Source: Pseudomonas fulva 12-X (GTDB taxonomy: Bacteria; Pseudomonadota; Gammaproteobacteria; Pseudomonadales; Pseudomonadaceae). From it: a stretch of DNA of 64,000 nucleotides. The translations under genes were made by a program, and so were the position numbers. Below the pieces are notes generated by a model that saw only the letters and a list, made by a program, of their open reading frames with translations, was not told the origin of the DNA and did not search any database. Shown here in pieces: positions 28,256 to 35,539 of the stretch. The DNA is taken from positions 2,728,001 through 2,792,000 of the forward strand of contig NC_015556.1 of NCBI RefSeq assembly GCF_000213805.1, given 5' to 3'. How positions within the stretch are numbered: position 1 is the first letter of the stretch; each line of letters begins with the position of its first letter.

Positions 28256-28411
28256 GAGCCTGTTCAAAGTCTCGCGAGCTAGAGCAATGCAAGGCGAAAA
28301 CAGGCGAGGACGCGGAGTTTACAAGCTGTAAATGAGCAGTCCGACTGGGCTGGCAATCCAGCCTGTTTTTAACGCCGCAGTGCCGACGCGCAGCAGACTT
28401 TGAACAGGTTC
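28256..28411 (+). repeat. MITE-like repeat, copy 2 (156 bp)
   Basis: The ends GAGCCTGTTC (28256-28265) and GAACAGGTTC (28402-28411) are imperfect inverted repeats (with AAAGTCT continuing inward on both sides), flanked by TAA at 28253-28255 and 28412-28414. The 39-base core at 28306-28344 matches copy 1 (2596-2634, opposite strand) with one mismatch. No coding potential. IS5-type elements can leave 3-bp TNA duplications; whether one mobilised this is inference. Confidence 0.75.
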
Positions 28412-28421
28412 TAAGCCAGGT

Positions 28422-28721
28422 TCAGCGCAGGGTAATCAACCCCTGCCGGGCGATGCGCGTCAACTGGCCCAGCGCCTCGGCGCTCGGTCGTTGCAGCACG
28501 GCGAAGTCGAAGCTGTTATCGGCGAAGCGCTGCAGCGACTCGCCCTCTTCGGCGAACTGGACGAGAAAGGCGCGCTGGCCTTCGCGGCGTGCGGGCCAGC
28601 CATCCAGATAGCGCAGCAGCGTCGGTTGATGAACGCCACCCAAGAGAATGCGCGGGTTGCGGCGAACCAGTCGAGTGGTGATGGGAAGGATACGAATGTG
28701 TGCAGCCTGGGAGCAGCTCAT
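28422..28721 (-). CDS. Conserved hypothetical protein (99 aa)
   Basis: The protein of 99 residues begins MSCSQAAHIRILPITTRLVRRNP and contains RILLGGVHQPTLLRYLDGW and a FAEEGESLQRFADNSFDF stretch. No catalytic motif, signal peptide or membrane helix is seen, and I do not recognise the family. The start is the ATG at 28721 with GGAG about eleven bases upstream. It ends ten bases from the MITE-like repeat and has coding-like composition, so it is probably real. Confidence 0.65.
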   Translation of the reverse strand: MSCSQAAHIRILPITTRLVRRNPRILLGGVHQPTLLRYLDGWPARREGQRAFLVQFAEEGESLQRFADNSFDFAVLQRPSAEALGQLTRIARQGLITLR

Positions 28722-28896
28722 GGTGTTTGTCTCCGCCTCGCAAATCCCGCTGGGCAGCGGTGGAGGCAACACCGAACCAGCGCTTTAGCGGAATTTCAGG
28801 ACTCATCGAGAATCCCTGAGGCGCCCCGCAAGTAGCTGTCTAAATCGGCGCAAGTCGCAATCCTAGAGACTTGCCGCTGAGCCTGTCAACAAGCAG

Positions 28897-28919
28897 AAAA
28901 GCCCGCATCAGCGGGCTTT
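28897..28919 (-). terminator. Terminator of the DoxX gene
   Basis: GCCCGC (28901-28906) pairs with GCGGGC (28911-28916) around ATCA. On the minus strand it is followed by a run of T (A at 28897-28900), 18 bases past the DoxX stop. Confidence 0.85.
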
Positions 28920-28936
28920 CTTGAATGGCGCGGTGA

Positions 28937-29371
28937 TCAACCGGCGATGCGCTTGTCCAGCGACAGGCGCCCGGCGCCTTCGATCAGCAGGGCCAGCGTG
29001 GCGGCCAGCAGCGCCAGGGCGAACTCGTAGCCATTGTCGGCCATGAAGAAGCCATTGCCGATATGCACCGAGAAGATCGCCACCAGCATGGTGAACGCCA
29101 GCACCGCCGACGCCGGGCGCACCAGCAGGCCGATGACCAGCGCCAGACCACCGAAGAACTCGGCGCTGCCGGCCATCAGGGCCATCAGGTAACCCGGCGC
29201 CAGGCCGATGCTCTCCATCCATTGGGCAACGCCTGCCAGGCCGTAACCGCCGAACCAGCCGAACAGCTTCTGCGAGCCATGGGCCATGAAGGTGATACCG
29301 ACCAGCACGCGCAGGACGGTCAAGCCGAAGCCGGCGCGGGTGGTTGCCAGGGATTTGATGAAGGTGTTCAT
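28937..29371 (-). CDS. DoxX family membrane protein
   Basis: This 144-residue inner-membrane protein has four hydrophobic segments and the DoxX pattern VLRVLVGITFMAHGSQKLFGWFGG followed by GSAEFFGGLALVIGLLVRPAS. DoxX/YphA-like proteins are associated with redox or thiol stress in several bacteria, but the biochemical role is undefined. It has its own terminator. The upstream 100 bases to the lytic transglycosylase are AT-rich and probably contain its promoter. Confidence 0.9.
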   Translation of the reverse strand: MNTFIKSLATTRAGFGLTVLRVLVGITFMAHGSQKLFGWFGGYGLAGVAQWMESIGLAPGYLMALMAGSAEFFGGLALVIGLLVRPASAVLAFTMLVAIFSVHIGNGFFMADNGYEFALALLAATLALLIEGAGRLSLDKRIAG

Positions 29372-29474
29372 GGTGCGGCGAATCCTTTGCTGGGTGAGTA
29401 AGATGGCGGCATATTAATTCAACCATCGAATACGAATAGCGAATAAAACCACTACAACCGATCCATTTATTAGA

Positions 29475-30881
29475 TTAGTTGCGAGCACTCACCTTTTGCG
29501 CAGGCTCCAACGAATAACGCTCACGCGCGTAAGCCAGGTAATACTTGTTCACCGCGTTGACGTAGCTGACCACGCCCATGCCCAGCTCCTCCATGGCCAC
29601 CCGCTCGACCTGAAAGAACCATTGATCCGGGTTTAGACCGCGCCGCCGCGCCTCGGCGCGCAGGCTCTGCACGCGCTGCGGCCCGAGGTTGTAGCCGGCC
29701 AGCACGAAGGCCATGCGCTCGCGCTCGTTGAGCCGCGGGCTGTTGAAGAAGCCACGGCGGATCTTGGCCAGGTACTTGGCACTGGCCTGCACGTTGCTCT
29801 CGATGCGTGAGATGTCGCTGATACCCACGCTGCGCGCCGCGGCGGGAGTAATCTGCATCAGACCGGTGGCGCCGCTGCTGCCGCGGGCCATCGGGTTGAG
29901 GGTCGACTCCTTGAAGGCCAGCGCCGCCAGCGCCAGCCAGTCGAAATCATGCTGCTCGGCGTAACGCTGCAGCACCGGCCGCACGCGCTCCAGACGTTGG
30001 CGTTCGGCGCGGCCCATGGGCGAATGCACTTTGTAGAGGCGCCGGTAGACACGTTGGAAGGCGGCGTCCTGATCGGACGGTGCCCGATAGCCTTCCAGAA
30101 AGCGATCGACGCTGGCGCTGAGCATTGGCGCATCGCGGCGCATGTACCAGCGCATGTCGCCCTGATCATCGAGCACCAGGTGACGATCGACGCGCAGCTT
30201 GGGCATCACCTTGGCCCAGCGCTCGGCGATTGGCAGCTCCGCGGCGGTGAAATCGAAAATGCCGGCCTGGACCATTTCCAGCACGTCCTCAACCGCGAGA
30301 GTCGGGTCCACCCACTCGACCAGAATGGGCGGTAACTTGCGCTCGGCGAGCTTGAGGTTGATGTCGTGCAGGGCGTCCTTGGCGACGCTGCCGACCGGCA
30401 ACGACAGGCTGCGGCCGGACAGCTGCTCAAGCCGCTGATATCGACGATTGCCCTGCCGCGCGACGATCACCACCGGCACGTCGCGACGTATCGCTTCGCT
30501 GGCCAGTACGTTGCTGCCCTTGCCGCTGAGCAGCTCACCGGGTGCAACCAGATCGCCCTCGCCGCGCTGCAGGGCGGCGAGCAGCTGATCCTTGGCTTTG
30601 GGAATCAGCTTCAGGCGCAGGGTGCGCCCGTCACGGGCATTGCGGTTGAGGTACTGCTCCAGCGCGCGCAGGCGCTGATACTCGACACCGATGCTCTGCC
30701 CCTTCACCTCGCCGGAGCTGTTGCGGCTCTGGTTGACCAGCACGCGCAACTCGCCGCTCTTGCGAATGCCCGGCAGATCCCGCGGCGCGGCCGGGCCGGT
30801 GACTTCCAGCGGGCCGGCGATGCGCGCCACTGCCGGCAGCGGCAGCGAGAGCAACAGGCAAAGAATGAAAAGGACGCGCAA
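29475..30881 (-). CDS. MltF-type membrane-bound lytic transglycosylase
   Basis: The protein combines an N-terminal periplasmic solute-binding (SBP_bac_3-like) domain, starting GELRVLVNQSRN, with a C-terminal SLT domain bearing the catalytic Glu in FKESTLNPMARGSSGATG followed by LMQITPAAARSVG. It cleaves peptidoglycan glycan strands to 1,6-anhydro ends. By gene order it resembles the second MltF of P. aeruginosa (MltF2); the symbol is left blank. The start is inferred: TTG at 30881 has GGAG eight bases upstream and begins a good signal peptide (MRVLFILCLLLSLPLPAVARIA), giving 468 residues. The frame extends to 30977 but the added residues look non-coding. Confidence 0.88.
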   Translation of the reverse strand: MRVLFILCLLLSLPLPAVARIAGPLEVTGPAAPRDLPGIRKSGELRVLVNQSRNSSGEVKGQSIGVEYQRLRALEQYLNRNARDGRTLRLKLIPKAKDQLLAALQRGEGDLVAPGELLSGKGSNVLASEAIRRDVPVVIVARQGNRRYQRLEQLSGRSLSLPVGSVAKDALHDINLKLAERKLPPILVEWVDPTLAVEDVLEMVQAGIFDFTAAELPIAERWAKVMPKLRVDRHLVLDDQGDMRWYMRRDAPMLSASVDRFLEGYRAPSDQDAAFQRVYRRLYKVHSPMGRAERQRLERVRPVLQRYAEQHDFDWLALAALAFKESTLNPMARGSSGATGLMQITPAAARSVGISDISRIESNVQASAKYLAKIRRGFFNSPRLNERERMAFVLAGYNLGPQRVQSLRAEARRRGLNPDQWFFQVERVAMEELGMGVVSYVNAVNKYYLAYARERYSLEPAQKVSARN

Positions 30882-31024
30882 TATTGATGCTCCGATAGCG
30901 AAAAACCGGCTGGTAGCCAGGGGTGGTGATTCGGGGACCGGTGATGACGCGAGGCAGTCTGCATACGCCCGCACCAAAGGTTATTTTCAACTTCACGAAT
31001 CGACCACAAGTTTTTGTAATCGTT

Positions 31025-31049
31025 AGCTTTTTATTGAAGATAAAAAGCT
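31025..31049. promoter_or_regulatory. Perfect 10-bp inverted repeat upstream of tatD
   Basis: AGCTTTTTAT (31025-31034) and ATAAAAAGCT (31040-31049) flank TGAAG. It lies 39 bases before the tatD ATG, in the divergent region with the lytic transglycosylase, with TATGCT just downstream as a possible -10. No gene reads into it, so an operator is likelier than a terminator. Confidence 0.45.
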
Positions 31050-31087
31050 CTGCTATGCTGCGCCCTCTCGTTTCACAGGGTCACACC

Positions 31088-31933
31088 ATGCAACTCATCG
31101 ACATCGGCGTCAATCTGACCCACGCAAGCTTCGACGATCAGCACGCCGCCGTGCTCGAACGCGCCTTCGCTGCCGGCGTCTGCCAATTGGTATTGACCGG
31201 CACCAGCCTGGCTGAAAGCGACCATGCGCTGAGCCTGTGCCTGAAGCTGGACGAGCACGGCGAGCGGCTGTTCAGCACCGCCGGCGTGCATCCCCATGAC
31301 GCCAGGAACTGGAGCAGCGACGACAGCAAACGCCTGCGCGCCCTGCTCGCCGAGCCTCAGGTCCGGGCCGTGGGCGAATGCGGCCTGGATTTCAACCGCG
31401 ACTTCTCGCCCCGCCCGCTGCAGGAAAAAGCCCTGGAAGAGCAACTGAGCCTGGCTGCCGACCTGCAGATGCCGGTGTTCCTGCACGAGCGCGATGCCCA
31501 CCCGCGCTTCGTGCAGATTCTGCGCGACTACCGCGACCGCCTGCCGGCTGCCGTGGTGCACTGCTTCACCGGCGAGCAGCGCGCGCTGTTCGACTATCTG
31601 GATCTGGACCTGCACATCGGCATCACTGGCTGGATCTGCGACGAGCGCCGTGGGGCGCACCTGCACCCTCTGATGAAGGAAATTCCCGCCGGCCGTCTGA
31701 TGCTGGAAAGCGACGCGCCCTACCTGCTGCCGCGCAGCCTGCGTCCGAAACCCAAGAGTGGACGCAACGAGCCGGCGTTTCTGCCCGAGGTGCTGCGCGA
31801 GGTGGCGCTGCATCGCCGCGAATCCCAGGAAGAAGTGGCCAGGCACACCACGGCCTGCGCCCGCGCGTTCTTCGGCCTACCCGAAATCACCGAGCCGAGC
31901 GACGAGCAATCAGGCGAATGGGATTACCGTTGA
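31088..31933 (+). CDS. TatD family metal-dependent hydrolase/nuclease
   Basis: The 281-residue TIM-barrel hydrolase begins [12 protein letters not shown], a TatD/TatD-like N-terminus. Metal ligands are visible in [34 protein letters not shown] and LESDAPYL. Such proteins are magnesium-dependent DNases or RNases with roles in DNA repair and quality control. The ATG at 31088 is used; the longer frame to 30923 lies in the divergent promoter region. A hairpin follows the stop. TatD paralogs (YcfH, YjjV) are hard to separate by eye, but the PHDARNW and [13 protein letters not shown] segments favour TatD proper. Confidence 0.92.
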   Translation: MQLIDIGVNLTHASFDDQHAAVLERAFAAGVCQLVLTGTSLAESDHALSLCLKLDEHGERLFSTAGVHPHDARNWSSDDSKRLRALLAEPQVRAVGECGLDFNRDFSPRPLQEKALEEQLSLAADLQMPVFLHERDAHPRFVQILRDYRDRLPAAVVHCFTGEQRALFDYLDLDLHIGITGWICDERRGAHLHPLMKEIPAGRLMLESDAPYLLPRSLRPKPKSGRNEPAFLPEVLREVALHRRESQEEVARHTTACARAFFGLPEITEPSDEQSGEWDYR

Positions 31934-31960
31934 TCGGCTTGCATCGGCATTACGACGGTT

Positions 31961-31987
31961 GAGCAGCCGACAGACCGGCTGCTCTTG
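31961..31987 (+). terminator. Hairpin after tatD, weak terminator
   Basis: GAGCAGCCG (31961-31969) pairs with CGGCTGCTC (31976-31984) around ACAGAC, followed by only TTG. The stem is strong, the T run poor. Confidence 0.45.
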
Positions 31988-31998
31988 ACCCATATCAA
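31985..31998. promoter_or_regulatory. Candidate ANR (FNR-type) box before the chemoreceptor gene
   Basis: TTGAC-CCAT-ATCAA differs from the FNR/ANR consensus TTGAT-N4-ATCAA at one base. AATAAT at 32023-32028 would be a -10 element placing the box centre at about -43, close to the class II position. The MCP ATG is at 32071. Confidence 0.55.
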
Positions 31999-32070
31999 GG
32001 ACGGTTGATTTGCCCATGAAAGAATAATGGCGCCTTGCCAGCAATTCATTCATGTCGAGAGCAGAAAAAC

Positions 32071-33555
32071 ATGCCCGTCTGGATCCGCGATATCTCCCTG
32101 AAACACAAGTTCTGGGCGGTGAACGCCGTCGCCTTTATCACCACTCTGCTGCTGGTGCTGTTCGCCATGCTTCAGGAGCAGGACACCTTTGCCCAGGCCG
32201 CCCGCGCCAGTGCCCAGCAGCAGGCGCAATTGCTGGCTGCCTGGCCGGTTGACCAACCAATTCCCGCGACCGCAGGTTTGCTCACCTTCAAAACCGGTGA
32301 AGCACCGAAACTGCCGGCCGACGCGGATGCCACATCGTTAAAAGGCGCCAGCGGCTGGGTCGCCCTGAAACATGACGCCCTGTTTGGCAGCGACCCGCTG
32401 CTTGGCGCGCAAGTCATCGAGCGCGGCGCCGAGCAGCGCATCGCCGTGCTGGCCAGCGGGCGCAGCCTGGCCCAGGTGTTCGCCGAGCGCGCCGGCCATT
32501 ACGCCCTGGCGGTGGCCGTGCTGATGCTTGCCCTGCTGGCCGCCTCGCAGCTGTTGATCCGCTTTCTGCTTACCCACCTCAACACCCTCAAGGACGTGAT
32601 GTTGCACGTCGAGAAGAGCGGCGACCTGTCCGCCCGCGTACCGCTGCAAAGCCGCGACGAGGTCGGGCAGATGGCCGGCGCCTTCAATGCCATGCAGGAC
32701 GGCTATCAACGTGTGGTCGGTGCGGTCATCCAGGCCGCCTCCCAGCTCGACGAAGGCACTGCGCGCCTGGCGCAAGGTATGCAGGCGGTGCGTCAGGGCA
32801 TGCTCGGCCAGCAGAGCGAAACCGATCAGGCCGCCACGGCGATCAACGAGATGTCGACCACCGTGCACCATATCGCCGAACACGCCGCCACCACCCGCGA
32901 CCAGTCGCAGACCGCCGACCAGCTCGCCGGGGTTGGCCAGAACGTGGTTACCGGCGTGGTGGACGCCATCACCGGGCTGTCCAGTGGCGTGCGGCAGACG
33001 GCGAACCTGATCGAGCAGGTGGCCGCCGACAGCCAGAAGATCGGCAGCATGGTCGGCGTCATCCACGGCATTGCCGAGCAAACCAATCTGCTGGCGCTCA
33101 ACGCGGCCATCGAGGCGGCAAGGGCCGGTGAAATGGGTCGCGGTTTCGCCGTGGTAGCCGATGAAGTGCGCAACCTGGCCAAGCGGGTACAGGATTCCAC
33201 CAACGAAATTACCGGCATGATCGGCACGCTGCAGGTCGGCACCCGCGATGCGGTGGCGTTCATGCAGGAGAGTTCATTGAAAGCCGACGACTGCGTACGC
33301 GCCGCCCATGAAGCCGGCGACGCGCTGGCGGCGATCACCGGCGCGGTGGCGCAAATGCGCGAAAGCAACACGCAGATTGCCGTGGCGGCTGAGCAGCAGA
33401 GCCAGGTGGCCGAGGAAATGACCCGCTCAGTGATCGGCATCCGCGACGTTACCGAACAGACGGTCGAGCAGACCCTGCAGTCGGCCACCACCAGCAGCCA
33501 GCTGGCGGAGCTGGCCGGCGAACTGTCGCGGGCCATCCGCCAGCTCAAACCCTGA
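32071..33555 (+). CDS. Methyl-accepting chemotaxis protein
   Basis: The 494-residue receptor has a transmembrane helix at about 18-37, a short periplasmic segment of roughly 110 residues, a second helix at about 147-172, a HAMP domain and a cytoplasmic signalling domain with the hairpin tip [35 protein letters not shown] split over residues 342-380. It drives CheA/CheW-dependent taxis. The small sensor region is atypical for nutrient-sensing receptors and its ligand is unknown. The ATG at 32071 is used. An ANR-like box upstream suggests expression under low oxygen. Confidence 0.92.
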   Translation: MPVWIRDISLKHKFWAVNAVAFITTLLLVLFAMLQEQDTFAQAARASAQQQAQLLAAWPVDQPIPATAGLLTFKTGEAPKLPADADATSLKGASGWVALKHDALFGSDPLLGAQVIERGAEQRIAVLASGRSLAQVFAERAGHYALAVAVLMLALLAASQLLIRFLLTHLNTLKDVMLHVEKSGDLSARVPLQSRDEVGQMAGAFNAMQDGYQRVVGAVIQAASQLDEGTARLAQGMQAVRQGMLGQQSETDQAATAINEMSTTVHHIAEHAATTRDQSQTADQLAGVGQNVVTGVVDAITGLSSGVRQTANLIEQVAADSQKIGSMVGVIHGIAEQTNLLALNAAIEAARAGEMGRGFAVVADEVRNLAKRVQDSTNEITGMIGTLQVGTRDAVAFMQESSLKADDCVRAAHEAGDALAAITGAVAQMRESNTQIAVAAEQQSQVAEEMTRSVIGIRDVTEQTVEQTLQSATTSSQLAELAGELSRAIRQLKP

Positions 33556-33569
33556 GCGTGGGCATCACT

Positions 33570-33597
33570 CGGCAGATAGTAGAAAGCCTATCTGCCG
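33570..33597 (+). terminator. Hairpin downstream of the chemoreceptor gene
   Basis: CGGCAGATAG (33570-33579) pairs perfectly with CTATCTGCCG (33588-33597) around an 8-base loop. No T run follows, so it may act as a transcript-end stabiliser rather than a classical terminator. Confidence 0.45.
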
Positions 33598-33669
33598 TAT
33601 AGCGCGGATCAATTCGCGGCCTCACGAGCCGCGCCATAGACTGGCTCCATCTGATGCAGGAGACAGAAC

Positions 33670-33888
33670 ATGACCACCCAAACCGCTACCCTCGCCCGCC
33701 CAACCGAATCGCTGGACATGCCGATGCTGGCCATCGCCCTGCCGCTGCTGCTGGTCTCCCTGGTGCTGGCGGGCAGTGGCGCAGGTGCCCTGTCCCTGGC
33801 GTTGTCCGGCCTCGGCGCCGTCGCTGCCTATAACCTGGCGCGCCAGGCGCTGCTGGGCAGCGATCAGGCGAAAACCGTAACCGTCTGA
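33670..33888 (+). CDS. Small membrane protein (72 aa), unknown function
   Basis: The product has a polar N-terminus of about 16 residues, then one or two hydrophobic helices (MLAIALPLLLVSLVLAG and ALSLALSGLGAVAAY) and a short polar tail. A good AGGAGA site precedes the ATG at 33670. No family is recognised. Its 3' end overlaps the convergent thioesterase gene by 25 bases, which is unusual but compatible with both being real. Confidence 0.6.
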   Translation: MTTQTATLARPTESLDMPMLAIALPLLLVSLVLAGSGAGALSLALSGLGAVAAYNLARQALLGSDQAKTVTV

Positions 33889-34661
33889 CGGCTGATGGCC
33901 AGCAACTGGCCGTCCGCGCTCCACAGCCCCGCCGCTATATGCCCGTAGCCATCGCGGGCCTGCTCGATCTCGGCGCGATACAGGCACCACTGATCAGCGG
34001 CGATCGGAATCAAGGGCTGGATGAACTCGATGGTCCAGGTGAGCGAACTGCCGGGCGCCGGCTTGCTGAGCAACGACAGCACTGCCGGCGGCCAGGCATC
34101 GACCAGGGCCAGCAGGTGGGCCTCGTCGAGCATTCGATTTGGCGCCTGATCGCGAAGACGTACCCAGCCGCCCATCTCTCGAGACGGATTGCCACTGAAC
34201 GGCATACCGCCCAGACCCCAGCGCATCGCCAGATGGCGGGTGAATTCCGGCGTGACCTTAGCGATGTACGGCAATTCCTGACTCTGTTCGGGCGCCTTGA
34301 TCATCGGGGTCGGCAACGCCTGCACGCTGACCGAAGACTGACGCGGCGCACCGAAACTGCCCTGGATCAGAGTGACCACCTCGCCGTTCTGCATGGCGCG
34401 CCCCAGCACCTGACTGACCGCCGAGCCGGAGCGCAGCACTTCGGCCTCGAAACTCACCGCAAGGCCTGGCGTGACCGGTGCCACGAAGGTGATCGCCAGC
34501 GAGCGTGGCAGCCTTTCGGCAGGCACCTTGCTGCGCATCACCGTATAAACCAGCGCCGCCATCAGGCCGCCGAAACTCGTACGCCCCTGGGCCCAATCCG
34601 GCCCGATCGTCAGCGCCTCGGGCGAACGCTGTACCTGCTCCAGTAACTCGACGAAATCCAT
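33864..34661 (-). CDS. TesB-like acyl-CoA thioesterase (double hotdog)
   Basis: This 265-residue protein shows the TesB-type tandem hotdog layout. The first half has RTSFGGLMAALVYTVM and the second ends SSLTWTIEFIQPL and GYGHIAAGLWSADGQLLAISRQT, matching the conserved C-terminal region of the 4HBT_3/TesB families. It probably hydrolyses medium or long acyl-CoAs. GAGG lies five bases before the ATG at 34661, so the GTG at 34667 is not used. It stands alone on the minus strand between the small membrane protein and the CHAD gene. Confidence 0.85.
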   Translation of the reverse strand: MDFVELLEQVQRSPEALTIGPDWAQGRTSFGGLMAALVYTVMRSKVPAERLPRSLAITFVAPVTPGLAVSFEAEVLRSGSAVSQVLGRAMQNGEVVTLIQGSFGAPRQSSVSVQALPTPMIKAPEQSQELPYIAKVTPEFTRHLAMRWGLGGMPFSGNPSREMGGWVRLRDQAPNRMLDEAHLLALVDAWPPAVLSLLSKPAPGSSLTWTIEFIQPLIPIAADQWCLYRAEIEQARDGYGHIAAGLWSADGQLLAISRQTVTVFA

Positions 34662-34755
34662 GCTCACCTCGTTTGCCGTTCAGCTGATGGTAAGAGACTG
34701 GCCGCGCTTCTGCGAGCCTGGCGCAGGTGGCAGTTCGGTCATTGTCCGGGCTGTG

Positions 34756-35517
34756 CTATTGCAGCGCTGCCAGCAAGCGCGCCTGTATCACCTGGGCCGA
34801 ACGCTCAGCCGCCTGCATCGACTCGCGCCAGGCGGGAATGAAGGCCCGCAGATCCGGCTCGCGTTCGGCAGTCGCCAGCCACTGAAAATGGTCGTGCCAG
34901 TCGCCGAGGGCTGCCTGGCCTTTCTTGAGTAGCTTCAACTGGGCGGCAGAGAGCGGCGAGAGTTGCGGGTAGGCCTCGGCGGTATACCGCACGCGCTTGA
35001 TCAGCAGCCGCACCTGATGGGGATCATGCTCGGCATCGCCCAGGGCCTCGATCAGTTTGCCGCGCTGCTTGCGCAGGTAACGACGCACTTTTTTGTGCAA
35101 ATCCTCCAGCTCTCCACAGGCCTGCTGGGCGGCCAGCTCCTGCGGCCACTCATCGAGAGCGCGAAACAGCGCCGGCAAGGCTCGGCTATCCAGCACCAGC
35201 GCATCGCCCTTGCGGCGTTGCGCCAGGCGCCGATCTGCGGCGGCGTGCTCACCACTGGCGCGCAGGGTGGCAATCAACACCTCCAGGTCACGTAAGGGGC
35301 CGGTCAGCTGCCCGAGTTCGGCGGCTCGGCGCTGCGACGCCTCGCTACCGGCGGCCCCTTTGAGCGGTTTGAGCAGGCTGCGCAAGCGGCGCAGGCAGAC
35401 CCGCAGATCGTGCAGCGCTTCGTCATCGGTCTGCGCTTGTAATCGCTCGCGACAGGCGTAGAGCGCGATCTGCAGACGCAGCACTTCGCTGCGCAACGTA
35501 CCGACAAAACCACTCAT
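34756..35517 (-). CDS. CHAD domain protein
   Basis: The 253-residue protein is nearly all CHAD domain: helical and rich in conserved Arg, Lys and His, with ALHDLRVCLRRLRSLLKPLKG near the N-terminus and HQVRLLIKRVRYTAEAYPQL in the second half, plus LGDWHDHFQW. CHAD domains bind polyphosphate and often accompany CYTH triphosphatases; no CYTH domain is fused here. A polyphosphate-associated role is inferred from the family. It lies downstream of the moxR-DUF58-tgpA genes by 22 bases on the same strand. The ATG at 35517 follows a GTG at 35520. Confidence 0.9.
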   Translation of the reverse strand: MSGFVGTLRSEVLRLQIALYACRERLQAQTDDEALHDLRVCLRRLRSLLKPLKGAAGSEASQRRAAELGQLTGPLRDLEVLIATLRASGEHAAADRRLAQRRKGDALVLDSRALPALFRALDEWPQELAAQQACGELEDLHKKVRRYLRKQRGKLIEALGDAEHDPHQVRLLIKRVRYTAEAYPQLSPLSAAQLKLLKKGQAALGDWHDHFQWLATAEREPDLRAFIPAWRESMQAAERSAQVIQARLLAALQ

Positions 35518-35539
35518 CACAGAACTCCTGAAAAACCAT

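Noticed and set aside
28256..28411. Rho-independent terminator for greB
   Set aside because: The paired ends are 136 bases apart, and the shared core and TAA flanks fit a MITE-like element better than a terminator.
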